Positions 43,516-51,539 of a DNA stretch of 64,000 bases are shown piece after piece. The position numbers and the translations under genes were made by a program. Source of the DNA: UBA7359 sp964523895 (GTDB lineage: Bacteria > Pseudomonadota > Gammaproteobacteria > Eutrophobiales > Eutrophobiaceae). The stretch is taken from positions 1 through 64,000 of the forward strand of contig CAZGBJ010000002.1 of the NCBI GenBank assembly GCA_964523895.1. The letters are read 5' to 3'. Position 1 is the stretch's first letter. Every line of letters begins with the position of its first letter. A model generated the notes under the pieces. The model saw only the letters and a list, made by a program, of their open reading frames with translations. It ran no database searches and had not been told where the DNA came from.

Positions 43516-44928
43516 ATGAGCGATAATACATTTAATCCGTTTGGCGATAACGATTTTCATACTGCCCAAAAGGCCTTTCAAGATGCCTGGACCAGGTTAA
43601 GTCAAACGATGTCACCAGAAGCAAAACAATCCACTACAGCTAACGTGAATGATGCCTTAACTCAGGCGATGGATTTTTGGAATAAAACATCAAATCCATT
43701 CGGCGATACAGATTTTCTTAGTGCTCAAAAGACTTTTCTTGATGCATGGACTCAATTGAGTCAAATGATGTCACCAGAAGCAAAACAATCCAGTACTGCC
43801 AGTGTGACGGATGCCTGGTCCAAGGCAATGGAATACTGGGGACAATCTCAATCATCAACAGGGATGATGCCGAATGAGATTCAACATGTTTATACCAAGC
43901 TGATTGAACAAGCTAAGGTTTATAATATGTTTTCTGATCAAATGTCAGGGTTCATGAAAACTTATAATGAACTGGATAAGACATCCAGTGATTGGCAACA
44001 ACAATTAGAAAGCAATTTTAATAGCATGCAAACGTTTTTTTCCGAGCATGGAACCGATGCGACAAATGCTATTAAGCAAATGCAGAATGTATGGGAACAA
44101 ATGTCTGCGGCGACTACGCAAAACCCATTTTCTTCAGCTTCGATGATGCCGGAAGAATTTTTACAACAATTTAATACTGATTCTTTGCAGTCGACAGCAG
44201 CAAAATATTTATCAATTCCAGGCATTGGTTATACGCGTGAGACTCAAGAACAGCACTTAAAAGGTATCAAACTCTGGGGTGAATATCAGAAGGCGTCAAA
44301 TGAATTTAATAATGCAAATTCACATGTTAATACAAAAGCGCTAGAGGGATTAAAGAAGAAAATCTTTGCGCTTGCAAAAGAGGGTAAAAGTATTTCCAGT
44401 CTTCGCGAAATATATGATCTCTGGGTAGATGCAAATGAAGGTGCCTATGCAGAATTTGTTTACAGTGAAGAATATACACAACTCTATAGTGCCATGGTCA
44501 ATAGTTTGATGGCATTCAAACAGCATAGTCAGATATTCGTGGACAAATCATTATCAGAAATGAATGTTCCAACGCAAAAAGGCGTTGATACGATCAAGAA
44601 ACGTTTACAAGAGGTACGTCGTGAATTGTTTGATATGAGAAGTAAATCAAAAGCCGAGAAGCAACAAATAAAACAACTAAGCAAGGAAGTTAGTGAATTA
44701 AAGAAAGAAGTAAACACTTTAAAATCAGCTACAAATAAAAAACCTGTAAATCAGGTAAAAAAGACGGCAAAGAAAAAAGTCAGTCGTAAAAAAAGTTCTG
44801 CGGTGAAATCAAAAAGTAAAACGGTAACGAAAGCCAGCAGTAAAAAAACAGCAGTAAAAAAACCAAAGGCACGATCAGTAAAAAGAAAAGCACCCGCTGA
44901 TTCAGGCATGATGGTTATAAAAATTTAA
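43516..44928 (+). CDS. phaE: class III PHA synthase subunit PhaE with duplication and basic tail
   Basis: 470 aa activating subunit of the class III PHA synthase. It starts with two copies of a 49-residue unit (7-55 and 60-108, NPFGD...LSQ-MSPEAKQS...W, period 53), probably a recent duplication since about 25 DNA bases are identical. The central PhaE domain (about 120-345) includes FLQQFNTDS and PGIGYTRETQEQ. A coiled coil (about 350-405) leads to a tail of about 60 residues rich in Lys, Ser and Ala (KKTAKKKVSRKK...). That tail resembles histone H1 and the PhaF phasin. Length is above the usual 350-400 aa. It precedes phaC by 15 bases. Confidence 0.93.
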   Translation: MSDNTFNPFGDNDFHTAQKAFQDAWTRLSQTMSPEAKQSTTANVNDALTQAMDFWNKTSNPFGDTDFLSAQKTFLDAWTQLSQMMSPEAKQSSTASVTDAWSKAMEYWGQSQSSTGMMPNEIQHVYTKLIEQAKVYNMFSDQMSGFMKTYNELDKTSSDWQQQLESNFNSMQTFFSEHGTDATNAIKQMQNVWEQMSAATTQNPFSSASMMPEEFLQQFNTDSLQSTAAKYLSIPGIGYTRETQEQHLKGIKLWGEYQKASNEFNNANSHVNTKALEGLKKKIFALAKEGKSISSLREIYDLWVDANEGAYAEFVYSEEYTQLYSAMVNSLMAFKQHSQIFVDKSLSEMNVPTQKGVDTIKKRLQEVRRELFDMRSKSKAEKQQIKQLSKEVSELKKEVNTLKSATNKKPVNQVKKTAKKKVSRKKSSAVKSKSKTVTKASSKKTAVKKPKARSVKRKAPADSGMMVIKI

Positions 44929-44943
44929 ACTCAGGAGTAAACC

Positions 44944-46008
44944 GTGTTTCCATTTCAAATGCAGCCAGATCAGATTGCCAACGAAGTCTACGAATTTAAT
45001 AACAAGTTGTCACAGGGCTTAAATACACTGAGTGAAGTAGGTGAAATAAATGTTGGCGCTTCAGAAAAAGAAGTTGTTTATGAAGAAGATAAGTTAACGC
45101 TATATCACTATATACCACATACAAAAAAACCAAACCCTGTTCCCGTACTGATTGTCTATGCGCTTGTGAACCGACCATATATGGCGGACTTACAGGACGG
45201 ACGTTCAATGGTTCAGGGTTTATTGGATGCAGGTCTTGATGTTTATTTGATTGACTGGGGTTATCCAGACAGCGGCGATCGTTTTCTTACACTTGATGAT
45301 TATATTAATGGTTATATTGATCGTTGTGTTGGTGAAATTTGTGATAGACATGATCTCGAAAAAATTAATTTGTTAGGTATTTGTCAGGGTGGTGCTTTCA
45401 GTTGTTGTTACACATCACTACATACAGATAAGGTGAAAAATCTGATTACCACAGTTACGCCAATTGATTTTCACACCAAAGATGATCTGTTGAGTCACAT
45501 GGTAAGAAACATCGATATTGATTTACTGGTAGATACCATTGGCAATATTCCGGGTGAATTATTGAACTGGACATTTTTGACCATGAAACCGTTCAGGTTA
45601 ATGGGACAAAAGTATGTGGACATGGTGAACATATTAGATGATACGCAAAAGGCCAAGGACTTTATGCGTATGGAAAAATGGATCTTTGATAGTCCTGATC
45701 AAGTCGGCGAAGCTTATCGAGAGTTCATAAAACAATTTTATCAAGAAAATGGTCTGGTTAAAGGCACAGTCAAGATTGGTAAAGAGGTTGTTGATTTGGA
45801 AAACATCACGGTACCGGTATTGAATATCTATGCCAAGGATGATCATCTTGTTCCACCAGATGCTTCTAAGGCACTGGAAGGTTGTGTGGGTTCAAAAGAC
45901 TATACTGCGCTGGAATTTCCTGGAGGTCACATTGGTATTTATGTTAGTGGTAAAGCGCAAAAGATGATTCCACCTTCTGTTGGAGAGTGGCTAGACAAAA
46001 GAACTTGA
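44944..46008 (+). CDS. phaC: class III PHA synthase catalytic subunit PhaC
   Basis: 354 aa alpha/beta-hydrolase-like polymerase that makes short-chain polyhydroxyalkanoate from hydroxyacyl-CoA. The lipase-like box is GICQGG with nucleophile C147; D300 (AKDDHLVPP) and H329 (PGGHIG) complete the triad. These positions are within two residues of the Allochromatium enzyme. Short length and the PhaE partner define class III. No phaA or phaB lies nearby, so 3-hydroxybutyryl-CoA must come from elsewhere. Confidence 0.96.
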   Translation: MFPFQMQPDQIANEVYEFNNKLSQGLNTLSEVGEINVGASEKEVVYEEDKLTLYHYIPHTKKPNPVPVLIVYALVNRPYMADLQDGRSMVQGLLDAGLDVYLIDWGYPDSGDRFLTLDDYINGYIDRCVGEICDRHDLEKINLLGICQGGAFSCCYTSLHTDKVKNLITTVTPIDFHTKDDLLSHMVRNIDIDLLVDTIGNIPGELLNWTFLTMKPFRLMGQKYVDMVNILDDTQKAKDFMRMEKWIFDSPDQVGEAYREFIKQFYQENGLVKGTVKIGKEVVDLENITVPVLNIYAKDDHLVPPDASKALEGCVGSKDYTALEFPGGHIGIYVSGKAQKMIPPSVGEWLDKRT

Positions 46009-46139
46009 TATAGCACCCTATTAAGCGCATACAATTATCTTTAATAAGTTAGATTAGCCTATCAAAATAATTTTTTAAATTATTGTTTTATTATCTGGCT
46101 TGGAATGTTGCTACATCCAATGATTGGAAGTATAAGCAA

Positions 46140-48011
46140 ATGAAAATAACCGGTATTTTATTCGGGCTGATATTTGGTTTATTGTTTGCCGGCGGCGGTT
46201 TTTTTATGGCGCTCGAAACTGCTGTGCCGACATTCCAATCCTGGAAAGCGATGAAGCAATGGCAATCAACGACTGCAACTATACTGAGTGTACGTGGAGA
46301 AGATAACGATACACTTGCTAATTATAAATATAGTGTTAGTGGAAGAATTTACGAAAACAATCGTGTTTATCTTGCTGCGTTTAAAGATAACATCGGTAGC
46401 TATCATAAAAATAAATTCAATCAGCTAAATCAACTAAAAAATAATCGTCACCCTGTCACGATTTGGTACGACCCAAATAATCCTGAAAATTCAGTAATCG
46501 ATCGTGACATGCGCTGGGGTTTGTTTATTCTTATGTCCGGTTTTTGTTCAGTCTTTATTTTTATTGGGTTAATCGTTGCCTATAGTTGTATCACGTCAAA
46601 AGGGAGTAGCGCAGATAAAAAACCATCACTGACACAATTAAGAAGAGAATGGAATAAAAAATGCGAAGATCCTGGCTACGAAGAAAGCTTCATTGAGTTT
46701 GTTAAACAATGTAATAGCGAATCAGAAGCAGTAAAAACACATCAAGCGAATGCATGGCTTGAAAGAAAAGAATGGCGTGATAATCGTATTCGCTCAGATG
46801 CTAAATCCAGTATGTGGGGCATGTGGTTTTTCGCAATATTCTGGAGTGCAGTTAGCTCACCTGTTTTGTTCTTTGCATTAGAGGATGAATTAAAAAAAGG
46901 AAATTATGCAATCTTGATTGCCTTATTGTTTCCCCTAGTAGGGTTATTCCTGATAAAGAAAGCCTGGGACATTACAAGAGAATGGAAACGGTTTGGCGTG
47001 ATTGAACTGGAAATGGATCCATTCCCCGGTTCCATAGGCGGTCATGTTGGCGGAACCTTACATTTAAAAAATGTCGATGCACTTGATGCGAAATACAAAG
47101 TTGAACTAGAGAGTGTTTATACTTATGTATCAGGCAGTGGTAAAAATCGTTCTAGAAAAGAAAACATAAAATGGTTTGAAGCTGGTTTTGCCAGGATAGT
47201 GCCTACATTAGATGGTATTGATCTTCGTTTTAGATTTGATGTGCCTGATAATTTATCCGAGTCAGATATTGAGCAATCCGGTGATTATTATTTTTGGCGT
47301 TTGAAAGTTTCAGCAGAGATCCCAGGTGTCGATTTGCATCGCGAATACAATATTCCTGTATTTCTAACTGGTGCGGAATCCAGTTACGTTCAACATAACA
47401 TCAGTGCTCAGGTTGAAGAGCTAAAAAAAGAGAAAGCGGAAGATATTCAGTCTGCTTTGGCGCAGGGTGATTTGTTGAGTACTGCGCTTGTTCGTTCAAT
47501 ACAGTTCAAGGATGAAGATAATAAATTCTCTTTTTATTTCCCGATGTTTAGAAACAAGGCGTTAACCGTGTTTGCGTTAATATTTGGCGGTGGTTTTGGT
47601 TTTGCAACCTTTTCAATGAATCAATCTTTCGCTAGTGACGGTGCTATGAGTATTGTCATCATTATATTCTCTATACCATTTGCACTCATTGGCCTGCTTA
47701 GCAGTCTGGCTGCAATCTATTTATCATTTAATAGCTTAAGTATTTCTCTTGCCGAGAGGAGGGTTAAAGCAGTTCGTCGTTTATTTTTTATTCCAATAAA
47801 ACGAAGCATAATTGCTATTGATGATATAAAAGACATGGAAGTTAAATCTGCCGGAAGCACTGGGCAAGGTGCTAAACAAATTAAGCATTTTAAAATAGTT
47901 GTTCATACGATAAATAATAAAAAATTTACTATTGCTGAAGATATTGATGGCGAAGAACTGGCAAATCAGTTTAAGGATTTTATATTTAACCGATTAACAA
48001 TGACATATTAA
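46140..48011 (+). CDS. DUF3592 membrane protein
   Basis: 623 aa from ATG 46140 (an upstream TTG at 46083 is less likely). An N-terminal helix (about 4-26) is followed by the DUF3592 domain (WQSTTATILSV ... HPVTIWYDPNNPENSVID) and another helix (about 125-150). A second pair of helices lies near 220-275, a beta-rich extra-membrane region runs from about 290 to 450, and two helices near 480-540 end in a cytoplasmic tail. The tandem arrangement suggests an envelope sensor or scaffold. No enzyme motif seen. It is followed convergently by the Sel1 kinase. Confidence 0.75.
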   Translation: MKITGILFGLIFGLLFAGGGFFMALETAVPTFQSWKAMKQWQSTTATILSVRGEDNDTLANYKYSVSGRIYENNRVYLAAFKDNIGSYHKNKFNQLNQLKNNRHPVTIWYDPNNPENSVIDRDMRWGLFILMSGFCSVFIFIGLIVAYSCITSKGSSADKKPSLTQLRREWNKKCEDPGYEESFIEFVKQCNSESEAVKTHQANAWLERKEWRDNRIRSDAKSSMWGMWFFAIFWSAVSSPVLFFALEDELKKGNYAILIALLFPLVGLFLIKKAWDITREWKRFGVIELEMDPFPGSIGGHVGGTLHLKNVDALDAKYKVELESVYTYVSGSGKNRSRKENIKWFEAGFARIVPTLDGIDLRFRFDVPDNLSESDIEQSGDYYFWRLKVSAEIPGVDLHREYNIPVFLTGAESSYVQHNISAQVEELKKEKAEDIQSALAQGDLLSTALVRSIQFKDEDNKFSFYFPMFRNKALTVFALIFGGGFGFATFSMNQSFASDGAMSIVIIIFSIPFALIGLLSSLAAIYLSFNSLSISLAERRVKAVRRLFFIPIKRSIIAIDDIKDMEVKSAGSTGQGAKQIKHFKIVVHTINNKKFTIAEDIDGEELANQFKDFIFNRLTMTY

Positions 48012-48043
48012 TAGTTATTAAATGAGCAATCGTGCAATGTTCT

Positions 48044-49705
48044 CTAAGAACTAATGCGTGATAATGCCTTCTCTGCATGCTCATCACCCTGGGCAGCGGC
48101 AAGTTCGTACCATCTTTTTGCTTCATCGATATTTTTTTCTATACCACGGCCTTTGGCATAGATAACACCAAGATTGTATTGCGCTTTTGGATGGCCTTGT
48201 TCAGCTGCTTTTCTAAACCAATGATATGCCTCAGCATCATTTCGTTCTGTTCCATGACCTTTTCCGTACATATAGGCCAACTTCATTTGTGCCAAAGTGT
48301 GTCCTTTAGCTGAAGACTTTTCATACCATGTATGTGCTGCTGTTAAATCTTTTGCAACACCTATTCCCTTATTTAGCATTTCAGCAACTTTGTATTCTGC
48401 ATTAGCGTCTTCTTGCGCAGCTGCTTTCATGAACCATTTAAACGCAAGTTCAGCATCTTTTTCAGTTCCAATACCTTTGCTATACATGTTGCCAAGCGTA
48501 GATTGAGAAATCATATCTCCTTGCTCTGCAGCTAGCTCATACCATTTCAATGCTTCATTATAGTTTTGATCTACGCCATTCCCTTTGGCGTACATTAGTG
48601 CCAGATTGAATTGAGCATTAACGTGATTATTTAAAGCTGCTTCCTTGAACCAGTAAATTGCCGTTTTCTCATTCTTTTTAGCATGGATACCTTTGGCGTA
48701 CATAAAGGCAAGTTTCGATTGTGCAACAGCGTCACCGGATTCTGCTTCAGATATATGCTTATCAAGTAAAGTAGTATCTTCATTAAATTGATCTCGTTCA
48801 CTGTTATTTCGTCGGTCAAATGTCGCAATCCATTCTGACATGGATTGAGGTCGATCTTGTTGTCGAAATTGCAAGGCATAGTCGACTGCGTCTAAAAAAT
48901 CACCAGAGTAATCATTGCCAGCAATTTCAGAAATCGATACATAAGTATCGCTTTCTATTTGAGCTATTGCAGCACTACGATCAACGGCATCTGTCGGAGG
49001 CACGCCACTGATAGCACGATACATAGTTGCTCCCAGTGCATAAATATCTGTCCATGCGCCTTGTGTCTCTTCGCCGGAGTGATATTGCTCAATAGGCGCA
49101 TAACCACGTGAAAAAATACTGGTTAAGGATTGATCATCCTGCACCAGAGATGTTCTTGCAGAGCCAAAATCCAGTAATACAGGGTCACCATCAACTCGCA
49201 GAAAAATATTTGCCGGTTTAATATCGCGATGAATAAAACCTGCCGCATGAACCACTTTCATGCCATCGACAATAGGGAAAATTATTGTTTTAAGATCTTG
49301 TTCGCATATGGTTTTTCGACGGTTAAGAATATCCTGAAAAGTTTCGCCGAGCTCATATTCCATGACCATATAAGCTGTATTATTAGCTTCAAAAACGTTT
49401 CGAACCTGAACGATATTAGGGTGTTTAAATTGTCCAACTGTACGAGCTTCATCAAGAAAGCGTCCCAAGCCCCAGTAGTATCTTTCATGATGTTCTTCTG
49501 AAACGGGTGAAACAGTGCCACTTTTAGTTCGAATAGCAAGATCTACCGGCAAGTATTCTTTTATTGCAACTTCATGTTCAAGATTAAGATCCTGAGCGAG
49601 ATAGGTAATGCCAAAACCACCTTGGCCTAATATATCCCTAATCTCGTACCAGTGTAATTTTTGACCAGCTTTGAGGGCATTAAGATGACGTTTCTTCGTG
49701 CTCAT
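48044..49705 (-). CDS. serine/threonine protein kinase with C-terminal Sel1 repeats
   Basis: 553 aa. The kinase domain (about 15-290) has LGQGGFGITY, AIKEY, HRDIKPAN and LLDFGSAR intact and the GYAPIEQY segment. From about 317 there are six Sel1-like repeats (AQ-KLAFMYAKG...A--W--KAA, each 36 aa), a helical solenoid used for protein docking. No membrane helix, so cytoplasmic. It is a paralogue of the membrane kinase at 30143 (shared blocks such as NIVQVRNVFEANNTAYMVMEY). The substrate may be recruited by the solenoid. Confidence 0.95.
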   Translation of the reverse strand: MSTKKRHLNALKAGQKLHWYEIRDILGQGGFGITYLAQDLNLEHEVAIKEYLPVDLAIRTKSGTVSPVSEEHHERYYWGLGRFLDEARTVGQFKHPNIVQVRNVFEANNTAYMVMEYELGETFQDILNRRKTICEQDLKTIIFPIVDGMKVVHAAGFIHRDIKPANIFLRVDGDPVLLDFGSARTSLVQDDQSLTSIFSRGYAPIEQYHSGEETQGAWTDIYALGATMYRAISGVPPTDAVDRSAAIAQIESDTYVSISEIAGNDYSGDFLDAVDYALQFRQQDRPQSMSEWIATFDRRNNSERDQFNEDTTLLDKHISEAESGDAVAQSKLAFMYAKGIHAKKNEKTAIYWFKEAALNNHVNAQFNLALMYAKGNGVDQNYNEALKWYELAAEQGDMISQSTLGNMYSKGIGTEKDAELAFKWFMKAAAQEDANAEYKVAEMLNKGIGVAKDLTAAHTWYEKSSAKGHTLAQMKLAYMYGKGHGTERNDAEAYHWFRKAAEQGHPKAQYNLGVIYAKGRGIEKNIDEAKRWYELAAAQGDEHAEKALSRISS

Positions 49706-49825
49706 TTTTTAAAGAATAGATCCAGCCTAAATACGTTATTAGTATATGTACCCCTGTTATCTAGCAAGGTTAGCACCACAATGTAATAAATTACATTAAA
49801 AATACCATGCTAGCTGATTTTATTC

Positions 49826-50173
49826 CTACAAAAACAGGTAGATATTAGCCCCGATAACTTCATTATTAATAATTTGTAGTTGATCTCCGACACAAGGGCC
49901 TTGCAGGCAACGACCATCTTCTATTCTAAACAAAGCACCATGGGTGGCACATTGAATAAATTCATTGTTACTGTCGAGAAATTGGTTCGGAAGCCAATCA
50001 AGATTGACACCGGTATGAGGACAACGATTCAGATAACTATGGACTTTATTTTCATGGTAAATCAGAAAATATTGAACTGGTGGTTTGTTGATAGCATTTT
50101 CCCAACTAAAACAACCAGATTCTTTTAAATCAGCTAGTGTACAAACCAGGACTTTTTTCTTATTAGAATGCAT
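49826..50173 (-). CDS. Rieske-type [2Fe-2S] ferredoxin
   Basis: 115 aa. Cluster ligands C51/H53 (RCPHTG) and C75/H78 (QCATHGA) are spaced as in Rieske ferredoxins of the NirD/BphF type. No membrane helix or signal. Such single-domain proteins feed electrons to dioxygenases or nitrite-reductase-like enzymes, but no oxygenase is nearby. Divergent from carA, with the 223-base intergenic region holding the carA leader. Confidence 0.88.
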   Translation of the reverse strand: MHSNKKKVLVCTLADLKESGCFSWENAINKPPVQYFLIYHENKVHSYLNRCPHTGVNLDWLPNQFLDSNNEFIQCATHGALFRIEDGRCLQGPCVGDQLQIINNEVIGANIYLFL

Positions 50174-50193
50174 ATCTTATTAGCTTATCTGGA

Positions 50194-50223
50194 TGGACAT
50201 TTTATGCGTCATTACAGTATAAT
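50194..50223 (+). promoter_or_regulatory. sigma-70 promoter candidate for carA
   Basis: TGGACA (50194-50199), 18 bases, TATAAT (50218-50223): five of six and six of six matches. The start of transcription would be near 50230, only about 10 bases before a terminator-like hairpin. Confidence 0.6.
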
Positions 50224-50239
50224 TCCAAGCCAATTCAAC

Positions 50240-50270
50240 GGGAGTAGCCTACACGGTTACTCCCTTTTTT
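50240..50270 (+). terminator. terminator-like hairpin in the carA leader (attenuator candidate)
   Basis: GGGAGTAGCC-TACAC-GGTTACTCCC followed by T6. There is no upstream plus-strand gene to terminate: the neighbour is a divergent gene. So it sits between the carA promoter and carA and could stop most transcripts after about 40 bases. Confidence 0.7.
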
Positions 50271-50272
50271 AT

Positions 50273-50336
50273 GGTCATGGATGACCTGGTCGAAAATATG
50301 CTCCTGCATTTTCGACACTTCCGCCATCCATGGCGG
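50273..50336. repeat. family B-like hairpin chain, copy 4
   Basis: GGTC-ATGGAT-GACC (50273-50286), GTCGAAAAT/ATTTTCGAC around ATGCTCCTGC (50289-50316; GCAGGAGCAT on the minus strand), and CCGCC-ATCCAT-GGCGG (50321-50336). Three stacked perfect hairpins in the carA leader; loop motifs match family B but on mixed strands. Confidence 0.65.
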
Positions 50337-50396
50337 TCGTATGCCACGAATAATATAGAAGTTCAAAGTAACGATGTGTATTAGAGGTAACATTTT

Positions 50397-51530
50397 TTGA
50401 CGGATAATGCCCTGTTAGCGCTGGAAGATGGTTCATTGTTTTATGGTACGTCAATTGGTGTCGATGGAGAAACCATAGGCGAAGTTGTTTTTAATACTGC
50501 GATAACCGGTTATCAGGAAATTATTACCGACCCTTCCTATTACAAACAAATTGTCACCCTGACTCATCCGCATATCGGTAATGTGGGCACTAATCCTGAA
50601 GACGAGGAGTCAAACAATGTTTTTATCAGTGGTTTGATTATCCGAGATTTGCCACTCGAAATGAGTAACTGGCGCGCGACTGAAAATCTGAGTGATTATT
50701 TAAAGCGGCATAATATTGTGGCCATCGCTGGTATCGACACGCGCCAATTGACAAGGCATCTACGTAACAACGGTGCGATGAAAGCCTGTGTTGTTTCAGG
50801 TTCCAGTATTGATGCGGACAAAGCAGTAGACACAGCAAAATCATTTGCCGGTTTAGTTGGTATGGATTTAGCTAAAGAAGTCAGTAGTAAAACTTCTTAT
50901 GCATGGTATGAGGGCACTTGGGATTTAGAAGAAGGAATCAAACCTGTATCGGGGAAAAAAGAATGGCGCGTTATTGCTTATGATTATGGTGTAAAACGAA
51001 ACATACTTCGACTGCTAGCCGATCAAGGTTGTGATGTCACTGTAGTACCAGCCAAAACATCTGCAAAAGATGTTTTGGCAGAAAAACCGGATGGTGTATT
51101 TTTATCAAATGGACCTGGCGATCCAGAACCTTGTGATTATGCGATTACTGCTATAAACGAAATTATTGAAACGGGATTGCCTGTGTTTGGTATTTGTCTA
51201 GGGCACCAATTATTGTCCCTGGCACTTGGCGCAAAAACAATAAAAATGAAATTTGGTCATCATGGTGCCAATCATCCAGTGCAATCACTCGCTGATGGTC
51301 GGGTTTTAATCACTAGCCAAAATCACGGTTTCTCTGTAGATGAAGAAAGTTTGCCTGATTGTTTAACGGCAACGCATCGTTCCTTGTTTGATGGTTCATT
51401 ACAGGGTGTGCATCATACTGAACGACCTGTGTTTGGTTTTCAGGGTCATCCCGAAGCAAGTCCCGGACCGCATGACTTACAACCACTCTTTAATCATTTC
51501 ATTGAATTAATGAAAGAATATAAATCATAA
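50397..51530 (+). CDS. carA: carbamoyl-phosphate synthase small subunit
   Basis: 377 aa glutaminase subunit that hands ammonia to CarB for arginine and pyrimidine synthesis. Glutaminase triad: Cys in FGICLGHQLL (about 265), His and Glu in GFQGHPEASPGP (about 350). N-terminal ALLALEDGSLFYGTSIG is typical. The start is TTG 50397 with GAGG 9 bases upstream; no ATG gives the conserved N-terminus. Forms an operon with carB and greA. Confidence 0.97.
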   Translation: MTDNALLALEDGSLFYGTSIGVDGETIGEVVFNTAITGYQEIITDPSYYKQIVTLTHPHIGNVGTNPEDEESNNVFISGLIIRDLPLEMSNWRATENLSDYLKRHNIVAIAGIDTRQLTRHLRNNGAMKACVVSGSSIDADKAVDTAKSFAGLVGMDLAKEVSSKTSYAWYEGTWDLEEGIKPVSGKKEWRVIAYDYGVKRNILRLLADQGCDVTVVPAKTSAKDVLAEKPDGVFLSNGPGDPEPCDYAITAINEIIETGLPVFGICLGHQLLSLALGAKTIKMKFGHHGANHPVQSLADGRVLITSQNHGFSVDEESLPDCLTATHRSLFDGSLQGVHHTERPVFGFQGHPEASPGPHDLQPLFNHFIELMKEYKS

Positions 51531-51539
51531 GAACGACTC

